64,000 bases of DNA from Kitasatospora sp. NBC_00458 (GTDB taxonomy: Bacteria > Actinomycetota > Actinomycetes > Streptomycetales > Streptomycetaceae), in assembly GCF_036013975.1 (NCBI RefSeq), contig NZ_CP107904.1, positions 4,713,001-4,777,000 of the forward strand, given 5' to 3'. The position numbers were made by a program, and so were the translations under genes. This document shows, piece after piece, positions 35,271 through 44,199 of this stretch (position 1 is its first letter; every line of letters starts with the position of its first letter). The notes beneath the pieces are model-generated. The model was not told the origin of the DNA and made no database searches. It was given only the letters and a program-made list of their open reading frames with translations.

Positions 35271-35896
35271 GCCTGATCGAACTGCACACCCGGTCACTGG
35301 AGTTGGCCGCCGAGCTGATCGACACCGTGCAGCCGGAGCAACTGGTGCTCCCGACGCCGTGCGCCGACTGGTCGCTCCGCCGGCTGATGGAGCACGTGGT
35401 CGGCCAGCACCGGGGCTTCGCCGCCGCGGCCCGCGGCGCCGGGCCCGATCGGGCGCTCTGGCGGGACGCGCCGGTCGGCGCCGACCCGGGCGGGGCCTTC
35501 CGCGGCTCGGCGGCGGAGCTGACGGCGGCGTTCACCGCCGCGGCGGGCACTCCGGGGCGGTCGAGGCTCTGGCTGCCGGAGATCCGCGACGGCGGCCCGT
35601 TCCCGCTGGACCTCGCGGTCGGCTTCCACCTGCTGGACACCCTCGTCCACGCCTGGGACGTGGCGGCGGCCCTGGGCCCGTCGTCCGCGGCCGGGATCGC
35701 GGCCGCGGTGGAGGCCGAGCCGCCACTCGCCGGGGCGCTGCTGGCGGTGGCCGAGGTCGTCCCGGCCGCGCCGGCCGACCGGGGGCCGGGCCGCGCCTTC
35801 GCCCCCGGCCGGGCGCCGGCCACCGCGGCCGGGTCGTTCGGCCGCGCGCTCGCCCTGCTCGGCCGGGACCCGGACTGGGCCCCGCCCGCCCGGTAG
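35267..35896 (+). CDS. TIGR03086-type DinB-like protein (mycothiol-dependent maleylpyruvate isomerase N-terminal domain)
   Basis: 209 residues. The DinB-like four-helix bundle carries the metal ligands in LMEHVVGQHRGFAA (His about 44 and 48) and LLDTLVHAWDVA (His about 127), with TPCADWSLRRL before them, the actinobacterial TIGR03086 pattern. Members use mycothiol-linked or other metal-assisted chemistry; most are uncharacterised. ATGA overlap with the hydrolase and GGGAGGTGG as ribosome site show co-translation, so both probably process the same compound under TetR control. Confidence 0.82.
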   Translation: MSLIELHTRSLELAAELIDTVQPEQLVLPTPCADWSLRRLMEHVVGQHRGFAAAARGAGPDRALWRDAPVGADPGGAFRGSAAELTAAFTAAAGTPGRSRLWLPEIRDGGPFPLDLAVGFHLLDTLVHAWDVAAALGPSSAAGIAAAVEAEPPLAGALLAVAEVVPAAPADRGPGRAFAPGRAPATAAGSFGRALALLGRDPDWAPPAR

Positions 35897-35942
35897 CCGT
35901 CCGTCCGGGGCAGTCCGTGGCGGACGCCCGGTGCTGAAGTGC

Positions 35943-35967
35943 CCGGTGCCGGAGTACCCGGCACCGG
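35943..35967. terminator. 10-bp hairpin between convergent genes
   Basis: CCGGTGCCGG (35943-35952) and CCGGCACCGG (35958-35967) pair perfectly around AGTAC, 46 bases after the stop of the TIGR03086 gene and before the end of the opposite small gene. Confidence 0.6.
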
Positions 35968-36045
35968 AGCGGCGGGCGCCGGCCGGCCCGGCGTCCGCCG
36001 CGGGGCCCGCAGGTCGTGGGGCCTGCCGGCCGTCGTGTGACCGGC

Positions 36046-36159
36046 CTACCGGTCGTCCCGCCGCTCGTCCGGGAACCGCGGCCCGCCGATCAGGAAGAGC
36101 AGGGCGGCGGTCGGGAAGCCGATCGCGGCGGCCACCAGCACGATGAACTCCCAGAACAT
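36046..36159 (-). CDS. small single-span membrane protein
   Basis: 37 residues from ATG 36159 behind GAGGAGCGACGG. MFWEFIVLVAAAIGFPTAAL and LFLIGG form one membrane span; the C-terminus PRFPDERRDDR is charged. Short proteins of this kind are common in Streptomyces but lack known roles. The good ribosome site and codon use support it. Confidence 0.6.
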   Translation of the reverse strand: MFWEFIVLVAAAIGFPTAALLFLIGGPRFPDERRDDR

Positions 36160-36369
36160 CCGTCGCTCCTCGTCCTCGTCCGTGCGGTCGTCAGCACCGG
36201 AGGCGGGATCCCCCCGAAGGAGACCCCAAACCCGATCGGCCCTGAATGGCCGAATTGTCCACTCGCTATCCGACGGTATGGCCGAATTTCCTCCGCTGCC
36301 ACCGGGCGGCACGCCGTGGCACGCGCACGGGTCTGGGCGCACGCCCCGCTCTGCGGCCACACTGTCGGG

Positions 36370-37191
36370 ATGCAGGTACAGCTCGCAGGGGAAGCACGGC
36401 GGCCGGACCGCGAGAGCGAGGACTTCGCGGCCGCCACATCGGAGGCGCTCGTCCTGCTCGACGGTTCGAGCTCGCCGACCGGACTGGCCTCCGGGTGCCG
36501 CCACGGCACCCCCTGGTACGTCCGCAGACTGGGGGTGCACCTGCTGGCCAGGCTCACCGACCGGGCGGACCGATCGATCGCCGAGTGCCTGGCCGACGCC
36601 ATCGCGGAGACGGCCGCGCTGCACGGCGGCCGGTGCGACCTCGCCCACCCCAACACGCCCGCCGCGATGGTGGTCGCGGCCCGGCGGCACGGGAGCGCGC
36701 TGGAGTACCTGGTGCTCGGCGACTCGCTGCTGGTGCTGGAGCCGAAGGACGGCCCGCCGCGGGTGATCGGCGACAACCAGCGGTTCCCCGGTGGCGAGGA
36801 GCTGCGCAGGCAGGTCTGGTCGACGGTGCCCGGGTCGGCGGAGCGCGCCGCGCTCTACCTGGAGTACGTGACGGCCGTCCGGGCGGCCCGGAACTCGGGC
36901 AACGGCCCGTGGATCGCCGCGGCCAGTCCGAAGGCGGCCTCGCACGCCGAGACCGGCTTCGTCCCGCTGGCCGCGCTGCGCGCGGTGGCGGCCCTGAGCG
37001 ACGGCGCCTCGCGCTTCACCGAGCGCTTCGGCCTGGGGAGCTGGGGCGACGCGCTGCGGCTGCTCGCCGAGTCGGGGCCGGCCGAACTGATCGCCCAGGT
37101 GCGGGCGGTGGAGCGGGCGGACGCCTCCTGCGAGCGCTGGCCGCGGGGCAAGGCGCACGACGACGCCGCGGCCCTCTACGCCCTGCTGTAG
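36370..37191 (+). CDS. PP2C-like phosphatase domain protein
   Basis: 273 residues. Motifs of the PP2C fold are present but relaxed: VLLDGSSSPTGL (instead of DGxGG), YLVLGDSLLVLE (GDS), AALSDGASRF (SDG) and KAHDDAAALYALL at the end (DDxT/A). Metal ligands Asp at each place are kept, so it may bind Mg/Mn; activity is plausible but uncertain because the first motif is altered. ATG 36370 is the only start followed by homology. It is divergent from the 37-residue membrane protein. PP2C proteins in this group may act on phosphorylated anti-sigma antagonists. Confidence 0.75.
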   Translation: MQVQLAGEARRPDRESEDFAAATSEALVLLDGSSSPTGLASGCRHGTPWYVRRLGVHLLARLTDRADRSIAECLADAIAETAALHGGRCDLAHPNTPAAMVVAARRHGSALEYLVLGDSLLVLEPKDGPPRVIGDNQRFPGGEELRRQVWSTVPGSAERAALYLEYVTAVRAARNSGNGPWIAAASPKAASHAETGFVPLAALRAVAALSDGASRFTERFGLGSWGDALRLLAESGPAELIAQVRAVERADASCERWPRGKAHDDAAALYALL

Positions 37192-37450
37192 CGGCGGCCG
37201 CAAGGGGACGGGCGGCCGAACGAGCGGAGAAGGCCTCCTCCGGCGCTCTCCTCCCGCGCTCTCCTCCCCTGGCCTGCTCCCGTGCTCCGCACCCCGCGAG
37301 ACTCGGGTGCGGCGGACACCGGCGCTCCCATCGGCACGGCTCGGTGGCCGAGCCGTGCGGATCGGCTGCACCGGTCCATCGGCCGACCCACCGGTCATCG
37401 GCGGTTCCGATGCGCCCTGGCGCGGCCACGGACAAGCGGGTGATCATCGT

Positions 37451-37460
37451 ATGACGTCAT
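37451..37460. promoter_or_regulatory. 10-bp palindrome ATGACGTCAT before trefoil-protein gene
   Basis: A perfect 10-bp palindrome, preceded by CGT and overlapping a possible -10 (TATGAC). It sits 31 bases before ATG 37492, in a 300-base gap (37192-37491) that otherwise shows nothing. Confidence 0.35.
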
Positions 37461-37491
37461 GTCATATTCCTCTGCCGAGAAGGTGGTCACC

Positions 37492-38616
37492 ATGCTGGTC
37501 GACTGGCCCGCCGAGACGTTCGTGCTACGCCTGCACCGCATTCCCGGCCTGGTGGCGGGTGCCGCGCCGGGCAGCCCGGAGGGCACCCCCGTGGTGCTCG
37601 GACCCGAGACCGGCGGCGACGGCGAGCAGTGGGTGGCCGAGCGGTTCCGGGTGATCAACCACCGGATCCGCCATGTGGCCACCGGCCTCTACCTGACCGC
37701 CGAGGGGACGGGCAAGGGCGCCACGGTCACCCTGCGGCCCAAGTTCCCGGACACCGGCAGCGATCCCTCGTACTGGCGGCAGGCGTGGCGGGCCTTCGTC
37801 CAGCGCGACACCGGCCGGCTGATGGCCCTCCACGACTCCTCCAACTGCCTCCTCGGCCTGGCCGAGCCGGGTGCCGACCGGCCGGGTGGGCCACTGATCC
37901 TGGAGAAGGGTGCCGGGGCCGAGGACCGCGCCTGCACCGCGTGGGCGCCCGCGCCGGTCGCTCCGCCGAAGCCCGCACCCGCCCCGGCGCCGAAGGCCAC
38001 CGACCTGCCGGTGGGGACGGGCCGGGTCCGGGTGCCGGCCCGCCGCTACGAGAAGCACGTGCGGACCATCGAGCAGATCTTCGACGAGACCAGCTTCCGG
38101 GAGGTCCCCGGCGAGCTCCTCGCGCCGGGCACCCGCATCGAGGCCTTCGACTTCGACCAGCACTCCCAGGGCGACTGGTACAAGGAGGGGCGGGAGGGCA
38201 CCCTCGTGACCTTCACGGACAGCTACGACACGGCGGGCGCCGTGCGCAGGGCCTTCCACCGGCTGCCGGGGGAACCCGCCCGCTACGTGGACTCCGCCGA
38301 GGTCGACGTCCACTACGTCCCGCCGAAGCTCGTCGCCCGCACCAACTTCCCCGCCGCGCTCTTCGACCGCATCGGCGGCAGCGACGCCATCTTCCGGACC
38401 CCGTACCGGCTGCCCAACGGACACGGCTTCTACAACCAGCCCGAGCGCCGCGAGGGCCTCTACTTCCCGAAGCGCGACGGCGCCGGCACCGTCGTGCAGT
38501 GGAACAAGACCTGGATGGCGGACAACGACACCGAGTCCAAGGTCTTCCTCTGCTTCGACGGCCGCTACTTCATCGACCAGATGGACGTCACCTGGGCCGA
38601 CGGCGAGAAGAGCTGA
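37492..38616 (+). CDS. beta-trefoil-like protein with unrecognised C-terminal domain
   Basis: 374 residues. ATG 37492 follows GAGAAGGTGG; ATG 37459, 33 bases earlier, has no ribosome site. N-terminal 145 residues look like a ricin/RICIN-type trefoil (ETFVLRLHRIPGLVAGAAPG, RHVATGLYLTAEGTGKGATV, ALHDSSNCLLGLAEPG). A Pro/Ala/Lys linker (APPKPAPAPAPKATDLPV) leads to about 190 residues with KHVRTIEQIFDETSFREV, AFDFDQHSQGDWYKEGREGT and NKTWMADNDTESKVFLCF, which I do not recognise. No signal peptide. It may bind sugar or a similar ligand and act in the cytoplasm or be released by lysis. Confidence 0.7.
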   Translation: MLVDWPAETFVLRLHRIPGLVAGAAPGSPEGTPVVLGPETGGDGEQWVAERFRVINHRIRHVATGLYLTAEGTGKGATVTLRPKFPDTGSDPSYWRQAWRAFVQRDTGRLMALHDSSNCLLGLAEPGADRPGGPLILEKGAGAEDRACTAWAPAPVAPPKPAPAPAPKATDLPVGTGRVRVPARRYEKHVRTIEQIFDETSFREVPGELLAPGTRIEAFDFDQHSQGDWYKEGREGTLVTFTDSYDTAGAVRRAFHRLPGEPARYVDSAEVDVHYVPPKLVARTNFPAALFDRIGGSDAIFRTPYRLPNGHGFYNQPERREGLYFPKRDGAGTVVQWNKTWMADNDTESKVFLCFDGRYFIDQMDVTWADGEKS

Positions 38617-38729
38617 ACCGGCACCCCGCCCCGCCGCACCGGGCCCTGAACGCCCCCCGCCCCCCCGCGCGGCGGGCGCCGGTGCCGTCGGGGGGGGCCG
38701 AGCGCACGCCCTGCCGGGCGGGAACGCGG

Positions 38730-38771
38730 CGGCCGTGCGGGCCCACCCGGAAGGGCGGGCCCGCACGGCCG
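38730..38771. terminator. bidirectional 15-bp hairpin
   Basis: Arms 38730-38744 (CGGCCGTGCGGGCCC) and 38757-38771 are exact complements with a 12-base loop, between the convergent trefoil-protein (+) and pirin (-) genes. Confidence 0.8.
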
Positions 38772-38783
38772 GGGAAGCGACCC

Positions 38784-39743
38784 TCAGTGGCCGTCGGCGG
38801 GGATGGTGCCGAGGCGGCCGGCCTGGAAGTCCTCCATGGCCTGCTGGAGTTCGCGGTGGCTGTTCATGACGAACGGGCCGTAGTGGGCGACGGGCTCCCG
38901 GATCGGCCGACCGCCCAGGAGGACGACCTCGAAGTTGGCGCTGCGGGAGTCCTGCGCCTCGTCCGCCCGGATGGTGAGGGAGTCGCCCTCGCCGAAGACG
39001 ACGGACTGCCCCATCCGGAACGGGCGGCGCTCGGTGCCTGCCGAGCCGGTGCCGGCCAGGCCGTAGGCGAGGGCGTTGAAGTCGGACCGCCAGGGCAGGG
39101 TGATCTGGGCGCCGGGGTTGATCGAGGCGTGGATCATGGTGATCGGTGTGTGGGTGGCACCGGGGCCTTGGTGGCCGTCGATCTCGCCCGCGATCACCCG
39201 GAGCAGCGCGCCGCCGTCCTCGGTGCTGAGCAGCTTGACGCTGCCGCCGCGGATGTCCTGGTACTTCGGGGCGATCATCTTGTCCGCGGCGGGCAGGTTC
39301 ACCCACAGCTGGAGGCCGTGGAAGAGGCCGCCGGACATCACCAGCGACTCCGGCGGGCTCTCGATGTGCAGCAGGCCGGAGCCGGCCGTCATCCACTGGG
39401 TGTCGCCGTCGGTGATGGTGCCGCCGCCGCCGTGGGAGTCCTGGTGGATGAACGTCCCGTCGATGATGTAGGTGACGGTCTCGAAGCCGCGGTGCGGGTG
39501 CCAGGGGGTGCCCTTCGGCTCCCCGGCGGCGTAGTCCACCTCGCCCATCTGGTCCATCATGATGAACGGGTCGAGGTACTTGGTGTTGATCTTCGCGAAG
39601 GCGCGGCGGACCGGGAAGCCCTCGCCCTCGAAGCCCTCGGGGGCGGTGACCACCGTGAGTACCGGACGGGCGCCGGTGGCGGCGGGGTCGGGGGTGGCGA
39701 CGCGCGGGAGGATCAACGGGTTGTCGACGGTCACGGCGGGCAT
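38784..39743 (-). CDS. pirin family protein
   Basis: 319 residues from ATG 39743 (GAAGGAGG upstream). Bicupin: N-terminal cupin with the metal motif WHPHRGFETVTYIIDG, then HGGGGTITDGDTQWMTAGSG and HIESPPESL, as in quercetinase-type pirins (YhhW). The C-terminal Pirin_C domain has GPFVMNSHRELQQAMEDFQ. In other bacteria pirins oxidise flavonols or modulate pyruvate dehydrogenase; the function here is open. A good sigma70-type promoter lies 41 bases upstream, flanked by TTGAAC elements that may bind a redox-sensing repressor encoded elsewhere. Confidence 0.93.
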   Translation of the reverse strand: MPAVTVDNPLILPRVATPDPAATGARPVLTVVTAPEGFEGEGFPVRRAFAKINTKYLDPFIMMDQMGEVDYAAGEPKGTPWHPHRGFETVTYIIDGTFIHQDSHGGGGTITDGDTQWMTAGSGLLHIESPPESLVMSGGLFHGLQLWVNLPAADKMIAPKYQDIRGGSVKLLSTEDGGALLRVIAGEIDGHQGPGATHTPITMIHASINPGAQITLPWRSDFNALAYGLAGTGSAGTERRPFRMGQSVVFGEGDSLTIRADEAQDSRSANFEVVLLGGRPIREPVAHYGPFVMNSHRELQQAMEDFQAGRLGTIPADGH

Positions 39744-39783
39744 GTCGGCCTCCTTCGGGGTTCTCCTCTGGCCTACGTCCACG

Positions 39784-39826
39784 AGATTAGTTCAATCCTC
39801 AACAAGAAGCAAGTTGAATTTTGAAC
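39784..39826 (-). promoter_or_regulatory. pirin promoter with flanking GTTCAA/TTGAAC repeats
   Basis: On the minus strand TTGCTT (39812-39807), 17-base spacer, TAATCT (39789-39784). GTTCAA at 39790-39795 abuts the -10 and TTGAA/TTGAAC at 39814-39818 and 39821-39826 lie before the -35, forming inverted repeats as expected of a repressor site. Confidence 0.55.
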
Positions 39827-39869
39827 CACTTGGACGCGACGGAGCCGCGGGGCTCCCCCTCATCCTGGG

Positions 39870-40370
39870 CTAGCCGTACATGCGGCGCATGGTGAAGTCG
39901 ACCATCTGCTCGACCGCCTTGGCGTCGAACACCATCCGGTGCTCGCCCTCCATGTCCAGCGCGAAGCCGTACCCCGTCGGCAGCAGGTCCAGGACCTCGG
40001 CGCCGGTGACGGTGAAGTGCTTGGAGTCCTTGCCGGCGTACCGGCGCAGCTCCTTCAGCGAGCTGAACATCGGGATCACCGGCGTCGGCGTGTTGTGCAG
40101 CGCCAGGAAGCCGGGGCGCTCGCCGCGCGGACAGTGCACCTTGGAGGTGATGAAGATGGCCTGGAAGTCCTCCACCGCCATCGAGCCGGTGGTGAAGGCC
40201 CGGACGGCGTCCGCGAGTGAGGGCGGGGACGGTTCCGGGTAGAGGGACTGCTGTGCACCCGGTGGCTGCTCGCCGTACTGGCCGGGGCCGGGCATGCCGT
40301 TCATGCCCGGCTGCGGTCCCGCCTGCTGGTAGGGATCGCCCGGGTACGCGTTCTGGTCATAGCCGTACAC
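39870..40370 (-). CDS. SseB-like N-terminal domain protein
   Basis: 166 residues. A disordered Tyr/Pro/Gly/Gln-rich start (MYGYDQNAYPGDPYQQAG) precedes a domain with FQAIFITSKVHCPRGERPGF, LKELRRYAGKDSKHFTVTGA and VLDLLPTGYGFALDMEGEH, typical of actinobacterial SseB-family proteins. Their role is unknown; some are linked to rhodanese or secretion functions by name only. It is divergent from the acyl-CoA dehydrogenase and downstream of nothing obvious. The Gly/Pro/Tyr start resembles low-complexity tails that phase-separate or bind membranes; that is speculation. Confidence 0.75.
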   Translation of the reverse strand: MYGYDQNAYPGDPYQQAGPQPGMNGMPGPGQYGEQPPGAQQSLYPEPSPPSLADAVRAFTTGSMAVEDFQAIFITSKVHCPRGERPGFLALHNTPTPVIPMFSSLKELRRYAGKDSKHFTVTGAEVLDLLPTGYGFALDMEGEHRMVFDAKAVEQMVDFTMRRMYG

Positions 40371-40504
40371 ACGGACAGGCTATCGGGAGCGCGGCCACCC
40401 GTGCGGGCGTCGATCCTGACAAGGAGTGGTCGGTCCGGCTTGTGGGACGTGACCACGTTCATAGCGGATTCCGCCGAGGTTTCACCGGCGGGGGCTTGAA
40501 ACAA

Positions 40505-40520
40505 GTTACCGCCGGGTAGC
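40505..40520. promoter_or_regulatory. inverted repeat in the acyl-CoA dehydrogenase promoter
   Basis: GTTACC (40505-40510) and GGTAGC (40515-40520) form an imperfect palindrome with one mismatch. TAGCAT (40517-40522) may be the -10, with TTGAAA (40496-40501) as a closely spaced -35. The arrangement fits a TetR-type fatty-acid regulator site. Confidence 0.45.
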
Positions 40521-40597
40521 ATCATGGAGCGTACTGGTGGGTACGGGGCGCCCGAACGCGGCGGTCTCCCGGAAGCGACGAACCGGAGAAAACGGCC

Positions 40598-42427
40598 ATG
40601 GGTCACTACAAGTCCAACCTGCGGGACGTGGAGTTCAACCTCTTCGAGGTGTTCGGCCGCGAGCAGGTGTACGGCACCGGACCGTTCGCGGACATGGACG
40701 TCGAGACCGCGAAGAACATCCTGAGCGAGATCGCGCGCCTCGCCGAGAACGACCTCGCCGCGTCCTTCACCGACACCGACCGCAACCCGCCCGTCTTCGA
40801 CCCGGAGACCAGCACCGCGCCGATCCCGGCCGCGTTCAAGAAGAGCTACCAGACCTTCATGGACGCCGAGTGGTGGCGCCTGGGCATCCCGGAGTCGATC
40901 GGCGGCCAGGTCACCCCGAACTCGCTGATCTGGGCGTTCGCCGAGCAGATCCTCGGCTCGAACCCGGCCATCTGGATGTACTCCTCCGGCCCGGCCTTCG
41001 CCGGCGTCATCGCCGAGGAGGGCACCCCGGAGCAGCTGGAGGTCGCCAAGCGGATGACCGACCGCCTCTGGGGCTCCACCATGGTCCTCACCGAGCCCGA
41101 CGCGGGCTCCGACGTGGGCGCCGGCCGCACCAAGGCGATCAAGCAGGAGGACGGCTCCTGGCACATCGAGGGTGTGAAGCGCTTCATCACCTCGGGCGAG
41201 CACGACATGTCCGAGAACATCATCCACCTGGTGCTGGCCCGCCCCGAGGGCGGCAAGCCGGGCACCAAGGGCCTGGGCCTCTTCATCGTCCCCAAGTTCG
41301 ACTTCGACTGGGAGACCGGCGAGCTCGGCGAGCGCAACGGCGTCTACGCCACCAACGTCGAGCACAAGATGGGCCTCAAGGCCTCCAACACCTGCGAGAT
41401 GACCTTCGGCGCCAAGCACCCGGCCAAGGGCTGGCTGCTCGGCGAGACCGTCGACGGCATCCGCCAGATGTTCAAGATCATCGAGTTCGCCCGCATGATG
41501 GTCGGCACGAAGGCCATCGCCACCCTCTCCACCGGCTACCTGAACGCCCTGGAGTACGCCAAGGAGCGCGTGCAGGGCGCGGACATCTCGCAGTTCCTGG
41601 ACAAGACCGCCCCGCGCGTCACCATCACCCACCACCCGGACGTGCGCCGCTCGCTGCTGACCCAGAAGGCGTACGCCGAGGGCATGCGCGCGCTGGTCCT
41701 GTTCACCGCGTCCACCCAGGACGACATGGCCGCCGCCCGCCTGCGCGGCGAGCACGACGAGGCCGCCGAGCGCCTCAACGACCTGCTCCTCCCGATCGTC
41801 AAGGGCTACGGCTCGGAGAAGTCCTACGAGCAGCTCGCCCAGTCCCTGCAGACCTTCGGCGGCTCCGGCTACCTGCAGGAGTACCCGATCGAGCAGTACA
41901 TCCGGGACGCCAAGATCGACACCCTCTACGAGGGCACCACGGCCATCCAGGGCCAGGACTTCTTCTTCCGCAAGATCGTCAAGGACGGCGGCCAGGCGCT
42001 CACCGCCCTGTCCGAGCAGATCCAGAAGTTCCTCGCCTCCGCTGCGGGCGGCGACGCCCTGGCCACCGAGCGCGAGCTGCTCGCCAAGGCCGCCGGCGAC
42101 CTGGAGGCCATCATCGGCAAGCTCCTCGCCGACCTCTCCTCGGTCGAGCAGGACGTCAAGAACATGTACAAGGTGGGCCTCAACACGACCCGCCTGCTGA
42201 TGGTCTCCGGCGACGTCGTGGTCGGCTGGCTGCTGCTCCGCCAGGCCGCGGTGGCCCTGGCCAAGCTGGAGGCCGGCGCCTCGGAGAAGGACGTCCCCTT
42301 CTACCAGGGCAAGGTCGCGGGGGCCCGCTTCTTCGCCAGGAACATCCTGCCGACCGTCGCCCCGCAGCGCCTGATCGCCGAGGGCATCGACAACGAGATC
42401 ATGGAGCTCGCGGAGGAGGCGTTCTGA
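40598..42427 (+). CDS. acyl-CoA dehydrogenase (FadE5-like long form)
   Basis: 609 residues, the long form with an extra N-terminal part and a C-terminal helical domain, as in mycobacterial FadE5. It introduces the alpha-beta double bond in fatty acyl-CoA using FAD. Visible motifs: TMVLTEPDAGSDVGAGRT (FAD/acyl binding), SYEQLAQSLQTFGGSGYLQE, and the catalytic Glu in LYEGTTAIQGQDFFFRK. ATG 40598 follows CGGAGAAAACGG. It is alone, ended by a strong hairpin, and preceded by a likely repressor site. Codon use is very biased to GC-ending triplets, suggesting high expression. Confidence 0.95.
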   Translation: MGHYKSNLRDVEFNLFEVFGREQVYGTGPFADMDVETAKNILSEIARLAENDLAASFTDTDRNPPVFDPETSTAPIPAAFKKSYQTFMDAEWWRLGIPESIGGQVTPNSLIWAFAEQILGSNPAIWMYSSGPAFAGVIAEEGTPEQLEVAKRMTDRLWGSTMVLTEPDAGSDVGAGRTKAIKQEDGSWHIEGVKRFITSGEHDMSENIIHLVLARPEGGKPGTKGLGLFIVPKFDFDWETGELGERNGVYATNVEHKMGLKASNTCEMTFGAKHPAKGWLLGETVDGIRQMFKIIEFARMMVGTKAIATLSTGYLNALEYAKERVQGADISQFLDKTAPRVTITHHPDVRRSLLTQKAYAEGMRALVLFTASTQDDMAAARLRGEHDEAAERLNDLLLPIVKGYGSEKSYEQLAQSLQTFGGSGYLQEYPIEQYIRDAKIDTLYEGTTAIQGQDFFFRKIVKDGGQALTALSEQIQKFLASAAGGDALATERELLAKAAGDLEAIIGKLLADLSSVEQDVKNMYKVGLNTTRLLMVSGDVVVGWLLLRQAAVALAKLEAGASEKDVPFYQGKVAGARFFARNILPTVAPQRLIAEGIDNEIMELAEEAF

Positions 42428-42460
42428 CGCCGCCCCCACTGACCGCCTGACCCAACCCTC

Positions 42461-42498
42461 ACGCCGAAGGGCCCGGTGCACCCCGGGCCCTTCGGCGT
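42461..42498 (+). terminator. 16-bp perfect hairpin after acyl-CoA dehydrogenase
   Basis: Arms 42461-42476 and 42483-42498 match exactly around TGCACC. The rest of the 429-base gap to the M18 gene contains a 15-bp direct repeat (CGGCGTACCCGGGCC at 42493 and 42560) and no gene. Confidence 0.85.
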
Positions 42499-42856
42499 AC
42501 CCGGGCCCCTTGGGCCGCTCGGGTCCCGGTCCGTACGGGCCCGGTCGGTACGGGCCCTCCGGCGTACCCGGGCCAGGGCGCGTCCGGCTCGCCCGGGAGT
42601 GTCCGGCCGGTCCCCGGCCGGGTCCCCGGCGGGAGCCCGGACGCCGCCCTGACGCGGCGCCACCAGGACGGCCCCCGTCGCCGGACGCGGCGGGAAGCAC
42701 CCCGGCGGACACCCGTCCTGCCGTCAGTTCACGGTTCAGTCTGCGTTCTGCATCCGTTGGGCTGCTCCGAGTGTCATGTCCGTGTACGGGCATATGCTCA
42801 AGGTGCGAAGCCGATCCCCCATTTCGGCTACAGCCCTCCCTCGACCCAGGAGCAGC

Positions 42857-44170
42857 ATGTCGACCGCCGCCCGCCAGGCCTTCTTCGACCGGACGCACAC
42901 CGATGATCTGATCGCCTTCCTCGGAACCTCGCCGTCGCCCTACCACGCGGTCGCGAGCGCCGCCGAGCGACTGGAGAAAGCGGGCTTCCGGCAGGTCCTG
43001 GAAACGGACGCCTGGGACGCGACGGCCGGCGGTCGGTACGTCGTCCGCGGTGGCGCCCTGATCGCCTGGTACGTGCCGGACGGCGCGGGCCCGGAGACAC
43101 CGTTCCGGGTGGTGGGCACCCATACCGACTCACCGAATCTGAGGGTCAAGCCCATCCCCGACACCGGTACGGCCGGCTGGCGCCAGGTCGCGGTGGAGAT
43201 CTACGGCGGGGTGCCGCTCAACACCTGGCTCGACCGGGACCTCGGCCTCTCCGGCCGGCTCACGCTGCGCGACGGCAGCAAGCGCCTGGTGCAGCTGGAC
43301 GAGCCCCTGCTGCGCGTGCCGCAGCTGGCGATCCACCTCGACCGGCAGGTCAACGAGGGCATGAAGCTGGACAAGCAGCGCCACCTCACCCCGATCTGGG
43401 GCCTCGGCCCGGTCGACGAGGGCTCGCTGATCGAGTACGTCGCCCGGCGCGCCGGGGTCGAGGCGGCCGAGGTCGCCGGCTGGGACCTCATGACGCACGA
43501 CGTGCAGCCCGCCTCCTACCTCGGCCGGGACCGCGAACTGCTGGCGGGCCCCCGACTGGACAACCTGCTCTCGGTGCACGCCGCCACCGCCGCACTGGCC
43601 GCCGTCGCCACCGCGGCCGAGACGGGAGGCCTCCGGCCGCCCTACATCCCGGTGCTGGCCGCCTTCGACCACGAGGAGACCGGCAGCGAGTCGGACACCG
43701 GCGCGCAGAGCCCGCTGCTCGGCAACGTGCTGGAGCGCACCGTGTACGCGCGCGGCGGCGGCGTGGAGGAGCGCGCCCGCGCGCTGGCAGGCACCGTCTG
43801 CCTCTCCTCCGACATGGGGCACGCCGTCCACCCGAACTACAGCGAGCGGCACGAGCCGGGCCACCACCCGATGCCGAACGCCGGGCCGATCCTGAAGGTC
43901 AACGTCAACAACCGGTACGCGACGGACGGCGTCGGCCGCGCGGTGTTCACGGCGGCCTGCGAGAAGGCCGGCGTGCCGTGGCAGACCTTCGTCTCCAACA
44001 ACGCCATGCCCTGCGGCACGACGATCGGCCCGATCACGGCGGCCCGGCTCGGCATCCAGACCGTGGACTGCGGAATCGCGGCGCTCTCGATGCACTCGGC
44101 CCGCGAGCTCTGCGGGGCGGACGACCCGTACCTGCTGGCCGCCGCGATCAAGGCCTTCCTGGAGGGCTGA
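42857..44170 (+). CDS. apeB: M18 family aminopeptidase
   Basis: 437 residues. Zinc ligands and catalytic residues are in VVGTHTDSPNLRVKP (His, Asp), GPRLDNLLSVHAA (bridging Asp), AAFDHEETGSESDTGA (Glu-Glu) and ALSMHSARELCG (His), as expected for the M18 group that removes N-terminal acidic or neutral residues in dodecameric particles. ATG 42857 follows CCAGGAGCAGC; 42776 is a poorer start. A palindromic terminator follows 30 bases after the stop. Confidence 0.95.
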   Translation: MSTAARQAFFDRTHTDDLIAFLGTSPSPYHAVASAAERLEKAGFRQVLETDAWDATAGGRYVVRGGALIAWYVPDGAGPETPFRVVGTHTDSPNLRVKPIPDTGTAGWRQVAVEIYGGVPLNTWLDRDLGLSGRLTLRDGSKRLVQLDEPLLRVPQLAIHLDRQVNEGMKLDKQRHLTPIWGLGPVDEGSLIEYVARRAGVEAAEVAGWDLMTHDVQPASYLGRDRELLAGPRLDNLLSVHAATAALAAVATAAETGGLRPPYIPVLAAFDHEETGSESDTGAQSPLLGNVLERTVYARGGGVEERARALAGTVCLSSDMGHAVHPNYSERHEPGHHPMPNAGPILKVNVNNRYATDGVGRAVFTAACEKAGVPWQTFVSNNAMPCGTTIGPITAARLGIQTVDCGIAALSMHSARELCGADDPYLLAAAIKAFLEG

Positions 44171-44199
44171 GCGCGGCCGCCCGGCGGTCACGGCACGCG

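Noticed and set aside
40301..43123. 940-codon open frame on the minus strand
   Set aside because: Antisense to the acyl-CoA dehydrogenase, whose family match is unambiguous; no domain in the antisense translation.
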